Source: Gangjinia marincola (GTDB lineage Bacteria; Bacteroidota; Bacteroidia; Flavobacteriales; Flavobacteriaceae). From it: a DNA stretch of 64,000 nucleotides. The position numbers and the translations under genes are program-made. The notes under the pieces are model-generated. The model did no database searches, was not told where the DNA came from, and worked only from the letters and a program-made list of their open reading frames with translations. Shown here one piece after another: positions 34,802 through 43,558 of this stretch (within the stretch, counting starts at the first letter, position 1; every line of letters begins with the position of its first letter). The stretch is taken from assembly GCF_039523415.1 (NCBI RefSeq), contig NZ_BAAAFG010000001.1:248001-312000 (forward strand), given 5' to 3'.

Positions 34802-35392
34802 CTAATCTTTATAAATCACTTTAGCATTTTTTATTTTGTCGTTTAATTTATCCATAGAGGATACATACATGTGTTGCGAATTAAAAACACGATCCGGGCG
34901 AGTACCAACGATGACATGTTTTACATTTAAGTCTGGTGCGTTAAGCTCTAATTGATCCTGTACGCGCATGGTTTTATCTCCCAAATCTGTATCTAACTCT
35001 TCCAAAGTTGATATTACGAAGAGATTATTTTTTGTAGCTCTGATTTCCTGTATTTCCAAACTGTGTTCTTTCCCAGATACTTCGGCTTCAACAATGATAC
35101 TGCGTTCACTTTTCTCCATGTCATACCCCTCTATATCATTAGGCATGTCCACATCTACATAAGGTACCTCAATCTCTTCTTCTTCCATGACCACCACTAC
35201 TTTAGGCACTTTCACCATTTTGGTTTTTGTTCCAACATTGACATCGGCCCAGTTCACATCGTATTCGGGTAGATTACCAGCTTCAGCATCCACATCTATG
35301 TCCACTTCGGGTAATTCGCCACTTTCAGTTTGTTTTACATTACAGCTAATAATCATACTGACTACAGCAATTGATAAAAGTATTTTTTTCAT
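34802..35392 (-). CDS. acidic lipoprotein of unknown function
   Basis: 196 residues. The signal ends in a lipobox (MIISCNVKQ). The mature protein is very acidic, with VVVVMEEEEIEVPYVDVDMP between residues 65 and 85, and a C-terminal domain with LFVISTLEELDTDLGDK. It lies 217 bases upstream in map terms of, and transcribed after, the Pmp3 gene. No domain recognised. Confidence 0.7.
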   Translation of the reverse strand: MKKILLSIAVVSMIISCNVKQTESGELPEVDIDVDAEAGNLPEYDVNWADVNVGTKTKMVKVPKVVVVMEEEEIEVPYVDVDMPNDIEGYDMEKSERSIIVEAEVSGKEHSLEIQEIRATKNNLFVISTLEELDTDLGDKTMRVQDQLELNAPDLNVKHVIVGTRPDRVFNSQHMYVSSMDKLNDKIKNAKVIYKD

Positions 35393-35435
35393 ATTCTAAG
35401 ATTTTAAGGTTGTTCTTTGGCTTTTTTGAAACCCG

Positions 35436-35585
35436 TTAATTAACTAAAAATGCGTGTATGATTCCGGGAATCCATGCTAAGAGCGTAAGCAGAATACTAA
35501 TTAATAACGTTGTGCCTACTCCATGGTTCATAAATACGGCCAAGGGTGGTAATAATATGTTTAAAATAATCGTAACTAATGACAT
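35436..35585 (-). CDS. Pmp3/YqaE-family small membrane protein
   Basis: A 49-residue protein encoded on the minus strand from ATG at 35585 to TAA at 35436. It reads MSLVTIILNILLPPLAVFMN near the start and LAWIPGIIHAFLVN at the end, with two membrane helices joined by a short loop: the standard Pmp3 layout (ILPPLAVF, WIPGIIHA). Family members are induced by salt, cold or membrane stress in bacteria, fungi and plants. It lies immediately upstream of the acidic lipoprotein gene (43 bases), likely co-transcribed. Confidence 0.9.
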   Translation of the reverse strand: MSLVTIILNILLPPLAVFMNHGVGTTLLISILLTLLAWIPGIIHAFLVN

Positions 35586-35744
35586 ATCTATTTATTTTTG
35601 ATTTTTACCAAGTTGCGTAAATTACACGTAACTATATCTATGAAAAGCAACATTTACAAACAGATTAACGCGATACTATAAGGTCGCGTTAACATAAAGT
35701 GATTCCTGTTAAACTTTCTTAAAATCATTACTACGCCTACTCTA

Positions 35745-36356
35745 ATGGATCATCAGCATTTTAAATTGTATAAACCAGACGGATATTTAAGTCAGTTGAT
35801 CAATAACAGCCGCAAGCGAAAGAATAAAAAACTGGTTTCATCCTTATACGATTTTCCTATGGGTGCGATGTGTGTGGGACGTTTAGACGAAGCTTCAGAA
35901 GGATTACTGCTCCTCACCACAGATGGGATGCTTAGCCATTATATCAATAGCAGCGAGATTGAAAAGGAGTATTATGCGCAGGTGGATGGAGTTATTTCTT
36001 CGGAAGCTGTTGCACAATTAAGTAAAGGTGTAGAGATTACACATGAAGGCGCTCCCTATGTGACAAAGCCTTGTCATGCTGTTTTACCTGAAACTTCTCC
36101 ACGATTCCCACCACGTTCGCGGCGTGTGCGGGATGAGCGGCATGGACCAACCAGCTGGATATGCATAACATTAACCGAAGGCAAATTTAGACAGGTACGC
36201 AAAATGACCGCTGCTGTTGGCTTTCCCACTTTACGACTTGTACGAACCCGCATTGGGCGAATAAAAACAGAGCAGATGCTGCCCGGTGAGGTAACGCCAC
36301 TAAAAGATCTACGCCGTTTGATTGAGGCTATTCCTCCTTCTTCAAGCTCTCTTTAG
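35745..36356 (+). CDS. RsuA/RluE-type pseudouridine synthase
   Basis: 203 residues. The catalytic aspartate is in VGRLDEASEGLLLLTTDG; EKEYYAQVDG and KFRQVRKMTAAVGFPTLRLV are the other RsuA-family motifs. There is no N-terminal S4 domain, as in RluE, so it probably modifies 23S rRNA. Its 3' end overlaps the convergent lipoprotein gene by 29 bases. Confidence 0.9.
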   Translation: MDHQHFKLYKPDGYLSQLINNSRKRKNKKLVSSLYDFPMGAMCVGRLDEASEGLLLLTTDGMLSHYINSSEIEKEYYAQVDGVISSEAVAQLSKGVEITHEGAPYVTKPCHAVLPETSPRFPPRSRRVRDERHGPTSWICITLTEGKFRQVRKMTAAVGFPTLRLVRTRIGRIKTEQMLPGEVTPLKDLRRLIEAIPPSSSSL

Positions 36357-36780
36357 CAGCCTCAATGCTGCTATTCATTAAGATTTGAAGTTCGAGAACT
36401 TCTTCTTCTTCAATATCGAGCATCACCTGCTTCTCCTGGGAGAGCTCTGCTCCTTTCATGATCTCATCACTGTTGAACTTAGTGCCAAAATCCTTCATCC
36501 ATTCCATCATCGCATCATGAGAATATTCCAGTTGAGCAATTTGCTCTTGGTATTGAATAGAATCTTTCATTTTAAGTTGTGAAGATAACATGCCAATTGA
36601 TCCCATCTTAGGCATTAATTCATCGTGAATATTCACAACACGTTGCATTTGGCTTATTTCATTGGGTGAAGATTCAGTTTTTTCAGCGGCAGTGTCTTTC
36701 TCCGGTTTTTTCTCATCGACGCATCCTAAACAGATCAATACGATTAGGAGTAAGGTTGTACTTGATTTAAAATTTTTCAT
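36328..36780 (-). CDS. helical lipoprotein of unknown function
   Basis: 150 residues. Signal with lipobox (VLICLGCVDEKK). The mature part is helical, containing VVNIHDELMPKMGSIGMLSS and SHDAMMEWMKDFG, a pattern I have seen annotated as a viral-A-type-inclusion-like protein in flavobacteria; that name says nothing about function. Its end overlaps the pseudouridine synthase gene on the opposite strand. Confidence 0.75.
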   Translation of the reverse strand: MKNFKSSTTLLLIVLICLGCVDEKKPEKDTAAEKTESSPNEISQMQRVVNIHDELMPKMGSIGMLSSQLKMKDSIQYQEQIAQLEYSHDAMMEWMKDFGTKFNSDEIMKGAELSQEKQVMLDIEEEEVLELQILMNSSIEAAKESLKKEE

Positions 36781-37604
36781 AACGTTATTGTGTTTATGAG
36801 TTGAGTTTATTTGTAGCAGTGAGATGAATATCCCTAATCTATACCATGTCTAATTAACGTTCTTGATGAAAGATATCTATATTCCCAGTGGTGAACAAAT
36901 TTAACTAATATTCTCTAACCTGCTCTAACCTGCCATATGTAGTAATATGTATGAGTGAAATGATTCAGCAGATCTCTATAAATGATCCAAGGCCGCTGAT
37001 TCTAAATCTTACTTGCTACTGATAACCTTTTATCTACATTGCGTAAAGCAGCTTTTTCGTATGGTCAATTTAGCCCTTCCTACTAATTTATGGATATTAC
37101 AGCCTAGTTGTCTCGTAAACTCTTCCTCAAGATCGCTATAAAATGTAAATGAAAATATCAACCATGCCGTATCCGGAATATTGGATTTAAAGTTAAACCT
37201 AACGGGTTGTTTTCAAATTTGAAAATATAGTTAAAGAGGATAAAACAATTGCCCATCATTTTTATGGTCAACGGCTCTTGGTTATAAAATGTAGTAATAG
37301 ACTCATTATTTTCAAGAATTTTAAATGTAAACTCAGGATAAGTCAGATATTTCTTATGCTACATTAGTGTTTATACAGTAAGGTTCTTGTAATGCATAGG
37401 TTGAGTTTTTATGCTCGAAATTGTAGAAATATTCTTTTACAACCTCTTGCTGACTCTTTTAAGCGTGACGCATAGCATTTATGGATACTAAGATGACAAT
37501 GAGAAATGCTTATTTCATGTGATGTTCTTAGGGTAGAAATGAATATGCCCGACTATTATGATCTCGCGGAACAAATAGCCAGGCATTAAAAGACTGCTAA
37601 CACC
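36781..37604. other. 824-base region without an intact gene
   Basis: No complete open frame on either strand. The central part (37030-37460) holds a broken minus-strand coding remnant, listed separately. The flanks look non-coding. Confidence 0.55.
37030..37460 (-). pseudogene. decayed coding remnant, family unknown
   Basis: Reading leftward, three adjacent stretches look protein-coding but lie in different frames. About 37460-37356 gives EVVKEYFYNFEHKNSTYALQ and ends in TAA. About 37354-37178 contains YPEFTFKILENNESITTFYN and MGNCFILFNYIFKFENNPLG. About 37176-37030 contains TAWLIFSFTFYSDLEEEF and LGCNIHKLVGRAKLTIRK before a stop. The second and third join smoothly if one base is added or lost near 37177 (NPI then PDTAW). 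This is best explained as a gene inactivated by frameshifts. I cannot name the family. Confidence 0.5.
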
Positions 37605-38243
37605 CTACTCTATATTGTAAAATGCTCTTAGGTTGAAATACTCTTTTCGCTCAGCATCTAAATAAGATTTCCCACTATAATAATTGTAATCCCCTACATT
37701 AATACCGTTAATTCCAATCACTTTTTTATCGATAGCTTTAGCAATGGTTTCTGCACGTTTTTTAGCTTTAGTCAATGCCTCCTGGACTAAATCAGCATAA
37801 CGTTCTTCGCTTAATGAAGTCTCAATTTGAATGGTATTAAGCTTTAACCCTGTTAATCGCATGTCCATTAATTGATCCAGGACTTTTCGGTCTTTCGTTT
37901 TAAATTCAAAAAGAGTCCCTTCATAACTCCCGCTACTGTTCCATTTTGCATTGTATTTGGTTTTATTTTCAACAAGCAAGTTTTTATTCAATCCAGCTTC
38001 TTTCAATTTTTCATAAAAGCGATTAGTTAATTCTTCCATCGTGCGATACTCACTATTCTCATTATAATAAGTCGAGTTTTTAAGCTCTAGAACTACATCT
38101 GCGGTGTAGTAATCAATAGTTGGCATAAATTCTACTCTACTGCTTACTTCAATGATGTCCTTAGTACTATAGACACTTTGAGCGGTAATTACACAACTCA
38201 ACATAGCTGCGGTTAAAAAACTGAAAAAGATTTTACGTTTCAT
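37605..38243 (-). CDS. SIMPL (DUF541) domain secreted protein, copy 2
   Basis: 212 residues from the ATG at 38243 (MKRKIFFSFLTAAML, a signal peptide); an ATG at 38270 only adds nine polar residues. The SIMPL fold shows in the VSSRVEFMPTIDYYTADVVL strand region and the helix ALTKAKKRAETIAKAIDKKV followed by IGINGINV. It is a paralogue of the gene just upstream (same layout, same YY-rich C-terminus). Periplasmic or outer membrane. SIMPL proteins assemble into ring-like oligomers; cellular role unknown. Confidence 0.85.
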   Translation of the reverse strand: MKRKIFFSFLTAAMLSCVITAQSVYSTKDIIEVSSRVEFMPTIDYYTADVVLELKNSTYYNENSEYRTMEELTNRFYEKLKEAGLNKNLLVENKTKYNAKWNSSGSYEGTLFEFKTKDRKVLDQLMDMRLTGLKLNTIQIETSLSEERYADLVQEALTKAKKRAETIAKAIDKKVIGINGINVGDYNYYSGKSYLDAERKEYFNLRAFYNIE

Positions 38244-38269
38244 GGTAGTCGTTTTAATTATGGTTTGCA

Positions 38270-38896
38270 TTATTTTAATTCAAAAGTTGCGGTAAGTCCA
38301 AAACTTTCTTTTTTTGAATAGTAATTATATGATCTTGGATAAGCATCCTCATACGCACTTATATCAAGTGAGACTACCTTTCCTATTGTTCTATTAATAT
38401 TTTTTGCCGCTAGGCTTGCTTTCTCGCGTGCTACTTCCAACGCTTGTTTAGTTAATTCTTGATACATCTTATCATCCATATCCGGTTGGGTGCTAATATA
38501 ATCTGATCGTACACCCATGACTGTATTTTTATATAGTATTTTGAAATCGTTTAAATCAGTGGTTTTGAACTCGTACAGGGTTCCTTTATACTGATTGTAG
38601 CCACCGGTTTTTGCGTAATAATCAAGTTCAGATTCTGTAAATTGATCTTTAGAAAGTCCTTTTTCTGTAATTTTTTTGAAGAAATAGTCTTTTAATTCAT
38701 CAAGATTATCAAACTCTTGTATGGCATTGTAGGTAGAGGGTGTCAATTCTAACGTTACCATTGTGGTATAATATTCAATTTTTGGGGTATATGCGATATT
38801 AGCTGAAACTTTTATCGTGTTTTGATTATTTGTTTGTGCCAATGTTCCAGCACTAACTCCTATACAAAGGAGTAAAACGAAGCAAAAATTTTTCAT
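38270..38896 (-). CDS. SIMPL (DUF541) domain secreted protein, copy 1
   Basis: 208 residues. A signal peptide ends ...AGTLAQTN. The domain has VSANIAYTPKIEYYTTMVTL and the helix LTKQALEVAREKASLAAKN with GKVVSLDIS. First gene of a tandem pair; the stop lies 27 bases before the preferred start of copy 2. The two are the product of an old duplication, since only scattered positions are still shared. Confidence 0.87.
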   Translation of the reverse strand: MKNFCFVLLLCIGVSAGTLAQTNNQNTIKVSANIAYTPKIEYYTTMVTLELTPSTYNAIQEFDNLDELKDYFFKKITEKGLSKDQFTESELDYYAKTGGYNQYKGTLYEFKTTDLNDFKILYKNTVMGVRSDYISTQPDMDDKMYQELTKQALEVAREKASLAAKNINRTIGKVVSLDISAYEDAYPRSYNYYSKKESFGLTATFELK

Positions 38897-38967
38897 GGTG
38901 ATATATTTAGTTAGTTCTTATTTGATCAAAGAACAGTAATTAATTATTATTTTAAAAATGTAAATTA

Positions 38968-39147
38968 TTATTTTAAAGTTCTGTTTGTAGCGTTTGATTC
39001 TCTTGACGACAAAGAGTCCCCGGCTTTTTTAGTTGTTTCTTCCTGAGGTTCTTTTACTTTTCTGTCAATTTTAGGCTCTTCTCTACAAGATGTGATGAAC
39101 ATGGTCATTGATAAAGCACAAAGAATTAGTTGTGATAAACGTTTCAT
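38968..39147 (-). CDS. small lipoprotein
   Basis: 59 residues from the ATG at 39147 (MKRLSQLILCALSMTMFITSC), giving a proper lipobox; an ATG at 39171 adds eight residues before the signal. The 36-residue mature part is charged and probably disordered (RKVKEPQEETTKKAGDSLSS). It starts 28 bases after the end of the four-helix membrane protein gene. Confidence 0.65.
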   Translation of the reverse strand: MKRLSQLILCALSMTMFITSCREEPKIDRKVKEPQEETTKKAGDSLSSRESNATNRTLK

Positions 39148-39175
39148 AAAGATAGATGTTAAGATGAACATTAAT

Positions 39176-39592
39176 TTAAAACATGATATTAGCGATGATG
39201 GCCCAGGTACCCAGTATAATTCCCACTATTCCTAGTTTACCTTGTTTAGGTGCAATTGCACTGCGCATTTGATCTGCTTTTAATTTTGCAGTCGCATTAT
39301 TGGATAGAAACCATTGGTTGAGTAGGCTATAGCCAAGCATAAATCCTAGTGCTGCCATTACTACACATGAGGTAACCCAGGTTGCCCACCAAATTGGAGC
39401 TATAGAAAGAACATCAATATTTAAAACAGCTGAAATGATTCCCCAGGTGCCCCAAAAGAAAAATACGATCCCGATCCAGCCTTGATACGGTTCTACTTTT
39501 GCTAAAAGTTCTTTTGCGTCTGGTTTGCGCGATAACAATAATGATGGTACTGCTACTACGCTTAAAAAAATGAGTGAAATTCCCCAAATCAT
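39176..39592 (-). CDS. four-helix inner membrane protein
   Basis: 138 residues with four predicted membrane helices (about 3-20, 40-60, 67-90, 118-136). Glycine- and tryptophan-rich helices GIVFFFWGTWGIISAVLNI and KLGIVGIILGTWAIIANIMF are internally similar, suggesting two repeated halves. Family not recognised; conserved hypothetical in flavobacteria. Confidence 0.65.
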   Translation of the reverse strand: MIWGISLIFLSVVAVPSLLLSRKPDAKELLAKVEPYQGWIGIVFFFWGTWGIISAVLNIDVLSIAPIWWATWVTSCVVMAALGFMLGYSLLNQWFLSNNATAKLKADQMRSAIAPKQGKLGIVGIILGTWAIIANIMF

Positions 39593-39673
39593 GATATAAT
39601 TAGTTTTGATTAATATGATTCAAAGATGCAACAGCTACCACGTTATAAATACACTGGAAACCGTAAAAAAAAT

Positions 39674-39691
39674 CCCCCTGTATTCAGGGGG
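39674..39691 (-). terminator. terminator of the DUF3829 gene
   Basis: CCCCCTG (39674-39680) pairs with CAGGGGG (39685-39691). On the minus strand the hairpin is followed by ATTTTTTTTAC, the T-run expected of a rho-independent terminator for the gene ending at 39734. Confidence 0.85.
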
Positions 39692-39733
39692 AAGAAGATT
39701 ATTAATGCTGATAATAAAGAAATTAAGTACGCT

Positions 39734-40717
39734 TTATCGCATTAAATTAGAGGAGCGAATTATATTACTATATATTTTGTTCAGTTCTTCTGGAGAAGGT
39801 GTGCCAAAAGTATTGTTAGTAAATTCTACTGACTTAATCATTCTATCGAACTTATCTTGATCTTTTGCAGTATCATTTACGCGTCTGGCAAGTTGTATGT
39901 AATTCTCAACTTCAAGACTAAAACTAGGTGCTCTAAAGTAATTTGGTATTTGTTTTTTGAAGGCCTCTTCATCTTTTATTTTTTCTTTATATTCTTTATA
40001 TTTTTTTGATACTGCGTTGGTTAAATCTTCATATACTTTCTGATCTAGTTCATCAAAATTATTATAGGTATAATTAGATATATATTGGATATGATCCTCA
40101 AGCGACTGTAATAAAATAGCATGTGCATAGAGAATTTCTTCTCCATTTTCTTTAAAGCGTTCCATTTCTTGTTTTCTAAACGCCTTATCCATAGCGACGA
40201 TCTTACTGTTAAAGGCAGAGTCTACTTTAAAAAAACTATTGAATTCATCCATAAGTTTAGGAGCCATTTCTTTAGACATTTTAAAATTATCCTGAGTATA
40301 TTCTCTAGTCTTAAAATAAGAACTAAGGTCTCCTATTAGAACCCTTACTTCTTCAAATTCTTTGATATACTGCTTTGCAAGTTCATCTGTTTCAGCCAGG
40401 TCAGGATCCTGGTCCACTATTTTTTCTATTTGTTCTAAAGAATATGGTTTTGAACTACTCATTGAACCACTAAATCCTGTTTTGGGGTATAGTTCTCCAG
40501 TTTCTGGATTAATAGACTCCATATATTCCTTGTAAACACGACTTACGTCCTTAGATTCGCTGTTTAGCGCATCTACGTAAACGTTATACTTATTAATAAG
40601 CGCTTGTCTTGACTCTTGGTCGTTAGCATTAGCAACAGCGTTTTCTGGTGAATTATCTTTACATGAAAAAAGTAAGACTAAGCCAATAGTATAGAAGAGT
40701 ATATTATTTTTTGACAT
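39734..40717 (-). CDS. DUF3829-like lipoprotein
   Basis: 327 residues. Lipobox signal (GLVLLFSCKDN). The all-helical mature part fits DUF3829 (LINKYNVYVDALNSES, and IQYISNYTYNNFDELDQ). Members are lipoproteins of unknown role. Encoded downstream of the two-component pair with a 70-base gap, so it may belong to its regulon or transcript. Confidence 0.75.
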   Translation of the reverse strand: MSKNNILFYTIGLVLLFSCKDNSPENAVANANDQESRQALINKYNVYVDALNSESKDVSRVYKEYMESINPETGELYPKTGFSGSMSSSKPYSLEQIEKIVDQDPDLAETDELAKQYIKEFEEVRVLIGDLSSYFKTREYTQDNFKMSKEMAPKLMDEFNSFFKVDSAFNSKIVAMDKAFRKQEMERFKENGEEILYAHAILLQSLEDHIQYISNYTYNNFDELDQKVYEDLTNAVSKKYKEYKEKIKDEEAFKKQIPNYFRAPSFSLEVENYIQLARRVNDTAKDQDKFDRMIKSVEFTNNTFGTPSPEELNKIYSNIIRSSNLMR

Positions 40718-40787
40718 ATCAAATATTTTAGACGATCAAAACTAGATGAATTTTCTTTTTAGCGCACCCCTGAAAACAGTGAGATTG

Positions 40788-41429
40788 TTATTTTACAAGA
40801 CCTAATTTCATCGCATACTTTGTCAACCCTGCGAGATTGCGAACGTTTAACTTAGACAATAAATTTTTGCGATAGCTCTCTACGGTATGCTTACTGATAA
40901 AAAGCTGATCTGCAATTTCTTGTGTGGTAAACTCTTTAGCAATCAATGTCAAAACCTCTTTTTCTCTTGCTGTAAGCGACGCGATACTTTCTTTATCCTG
41001 TTTGAAAACACTATTTAGATAGGCTTCTTTAATACTTTGTGAAAAGTATTTTTCACCAGATAAAATTTGACGAATGGCTTTTAATAATTCTAATTTGCCT
41101 GCGTTTTTTGGTAGGTAACCATCTACATTAGCTTTCATTAATTGATCAATCATGTTGGCGTCTTCGTGCATACTTACGATCAACACTTTTGGAGGAAGTG
41201 GACGTTCTTTTACACGCTGATTAAGTGTAATTCCGTCTATATCTGGCATACTTATGTCTGAAATAATCAAGTCTATCACTTCTTCTGGATTATTTGAAAT
41301 ATACTTTAGCACCTCTGAACCATCTTTTGCTGCTAGAATGATAGTATACTCATTGTCATCTTTAAACATGCTTATCATCCCTTCCAGAAACATGCTATGA
41401 TCATCTGCAATAATTATATTTTTGGTCAT
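40788..41429 (-). CDS. NarL/LuxR-type response regulator
   Basis: 213 residues. Receiver domain with D9-D10, phospho-acceptor D58 in LIISDISMPDIDG and the lysine of YLPKNAGK. LuxR helix-turn-helix at the C-terminus: LTAREKEVLTLIAKEFTTQE and LFISKHTVESYRKNLLSKLN. Its start overlaps the end of the histidine kinase gene by four bases (41426-41429), marking a cognate pair. Confidence 0.95.
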   Translation of the reverse strand: MTKNIIIADDHSMFLEGMISMFKDDNEYTIILAAKDGSEVLKYISNNPEEVIDLIISDISMPDIDGITLNQRVKERPLPPKVLIVSMHEDANMIDQLMKANVDGYLPKNAGKLELLKAIRQILSGEKYFSQSIKEAYLNSVFKQDKESIASLTAREKEVLTLIAKEFTTQEIADQLFISKHTVESYRKNLLSKLNVRNLAGLTKYAMKLGLVK

Positions 41430-43450
41430 ATAGGTATAATAATATTTATAATGGTTCCACGATTAAGGGCGGTATCGATATTTATCTCGCCAAGGAGTTT
41501 TTCTATTCTTCGTTGGATACTGCGCAAACCAAATCCAGATGATTCTGTGGTCTGTACAAAGCCATTACCATTATCTTCAAACAGTAAGTTTACGCTATCC
41601 TTATATTTATTAAGATAAATATCAATTTGTGATGCTTTAGAGTGTTTTAACGCATTCGTCATTAGCTCTTGTAAAATCTTGAATAACTCAACTTTTTTAG
41701 CTTTAGATATTTGTTCAATTCCAACTTTAGGATGAGGACTAAAGTTAATCGCCTTGCTTGTATTTTTGCGATATTGATCCAGATAGTTCTCTATTAAACT
41801 TATGAATGAATTTTCGTCAAAATTCTTTGGGATCAGCGAATGAGACATATCTCTTACCTGATGGTAAGTTTGATCAATTTGCGATAAAAGATCTTTTGTC
41901 TCATACCCATCACCAGTCAGTTGTAACTTAATCGTAGCCAAATTCCCTCCAATACTATCGTGTAATTCTTGCGCAATACGTTCTCGTTCCTTTCTTTGTC
42001 CTGCTACAGAGGCTTTTATCGTTTTAAGTTCCTGGTCTTGCAAGACATTATTTAGTTTTTGTTCATTTACTTCTTCCTGAGACTTATTTAGAGCAATTTG
42101 CGTATTAAGCTTTTGATAGTATACGATCAAAAGAGCGATGAATGGAATTAAAACCACCAATGCACCGATTAACAAAAAAAACTTTGTGGTCTTTTGTCGC
42201 TCAATTTCTGATTTTTGTTTAAGTTCTTTTTCTTGTAAAGCTAAGATCTCGTTCTCTTTTCTTCGTTGATTATTTTCTAACGCAAGAATTGTATTTCTGG
42301 AACGCTCATTTTCAAGTTCTTTTTGTAAGCCAAGACGTATATTTTCTTGTGCCTTTTGTTTTAGTTCAAGAGATGTATTTTCTTGTTGAACTAATAATTG
42401 TCTAATTTCCTGTTCCTTTTGCTTAGTTTCATACTTTACCTCTACATCTTTCAACAGGGCTGAATTCTGCTGAGTTAAAATTTGATTACTAACACTTTTA
42501 AGATGTGTCATCAAAGCGTAGGCATTTTCAAAATCTCCCTGTCGTTCGTAGAATCTTCGGGTGGCATCTATAATTTCTTTTTGTACTTGTAACCTATTCC
42601 ATGAAATTGCATTGCTGTAAGCGGTACTGTAAATCATTGCGGTCACCTCTGGACTATCCATAGCTTCTGTAATATCTGCCATAGAAAGCACTACGCTTGT
42701 ATAAAGATCAAAATAGTTCCTTTTTAAGACCTCGTCTTTAATGAGCGCCAATTTATTGAACTGATCATCGAGGCTAATTTCATCCTTAATTACTCTAACC
42801 AGTCCAAACTTAGCGTGCCAGTTTACCTTTTTATCTGGTGAACTTAACTCTAATGCACTCGTATAATGACTTTTTGCCCGTGGGAGATCTCCTTCGGCGA
42901 AAGCCAGATCACCTTTAGTTACTTCAAGAAGATTTTTTACGCTTGATGACTTGGTCTTGTTATTAATCGCCAGGAGTATTTTTTTAGCTTTACCTAATTT
43001 CTTTTGATCAATGTAAATAGTCGCTATTTCGATTTGATGTAATGTCAATAATTCTTCGTTCGCGTTACCTTGAAGCATTTCAATACCGGTAATGTGTTGA
43101 CCAATTGCCTCATCAAGTAGACCATGAATGAGATTTGCCTTACCCAAGTAATAAGCTCCAATCGACGAATAATAAGTGGTTTTTGAAGTTAAAGGAGCGG
43201 TTTTTATGATCTCTTGCGCATAAGTTCTAAGTGAATCTGGATTACTGTAGGTTGCATAAATTTCCGCTACTGAGTCCAATAGAATAATACGTTGTGAAGG
43301 AGCTTTAGTATCCTTTAATGCCCGGTAGAGACCCTGATCAATTTTCGCCGGACTCTCAGCGAAATTAGAGAATATGGTTTTTTGACCTAGAACAGGTGTA
43401 CACCCTACTACAAGAATAAACAAAAGAAGTATGACGCGGTATTTTTTCAT
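41426..43450 (-). CDS. TPR-containing sensor histidine kinase (HisKA_3)
   Basis: 674 residues. A signal-like N-terminus (VILLLFILVVGCTPVLGQ), six or more TPR units over about 60-330, a coiled coil rich in Glu, Gln and Lys, and one membrane helix near 430-452. The dimerisation and phosphorylation site follows as RIAQELHDSIGGNLATIKL with H497, and a HATPase domain with N599 (MTNALKHSK) and DNGNGF at about 626-631. Such sensors usually detect periplasmic state by way of the TPR region. Partner is the NarL-type regulator that overlaps its 3' end. Confidence 0.95.
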   Translation of the reverse strand: MKKYRVILLLFILVVGCTPVLGQKTIFSNFAESPAKIDQGLYRALKDTKAPSQRIILLDSVAEIYATYSNPDSLRTYAQEIIKTAPLTSKTTYYSSIGAYYLGKANLIHGLLDEAIGQHITGIEMLQGNANEELLTLHQIEIATIYIDQKKLGKAKKILLAINNKTKSSSVKNLLEVTKGDLAFAEGDLPRAKSHYTSALELSSPDKKVNWHAKFGLVRVIKDEISLDDQFNKLALIKDEVLKRNYFDLYTSVVLSMADITEAMDSPEVTAMIYSTAYSNAISWNRLQVQKEIIDATRRFYERQGDFENAYALMTHLKSVSNQILTQQNSALLKDVEVKYETKQKEQEIRQLLVQQENTSLELKQKAQENIRLGLQKELENERSRNTILALENNQRRKENEILALQEKELKQKSEIERQKTTKFFLLIGALVVLIPFIALLIVYYQKLNTQIALNKSQEEVNEQKLNNVLQDQELKTIKASVAGQRKERERIAQELHDSIGGNLATIKLQLTGDGYETKDLLSQIDQTYHQVRDMSHSLIPKNFDENSFISLIENYLDQYRKNTSKAINFSPHPKVGIEQISKAKKVELFKILQELMTNALKHSKASQIDIYLNKYKDSVNLLFEDNGNGFVQTTESSGFGLRSIQRRIEKLLGEINIDTALNRGTIINIIIPI

Positions 43451-43558
43451 TCTATGAGACCTAATGTATACATTACTACATCAAACTTACGCATAGCCTG
43501 TTAAATTTTAAAGACTTAGCTGATAAATTCGTACTTTTAAAATATAATATATAACATC

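Noticed and set aside
41426..43450. Histidine kinase considered as cognate partner of the receiver-like defence protein
   Set aside because: It overlaps its own NarL regulator at 40788-41429 and is 29 kb from the defence operon.
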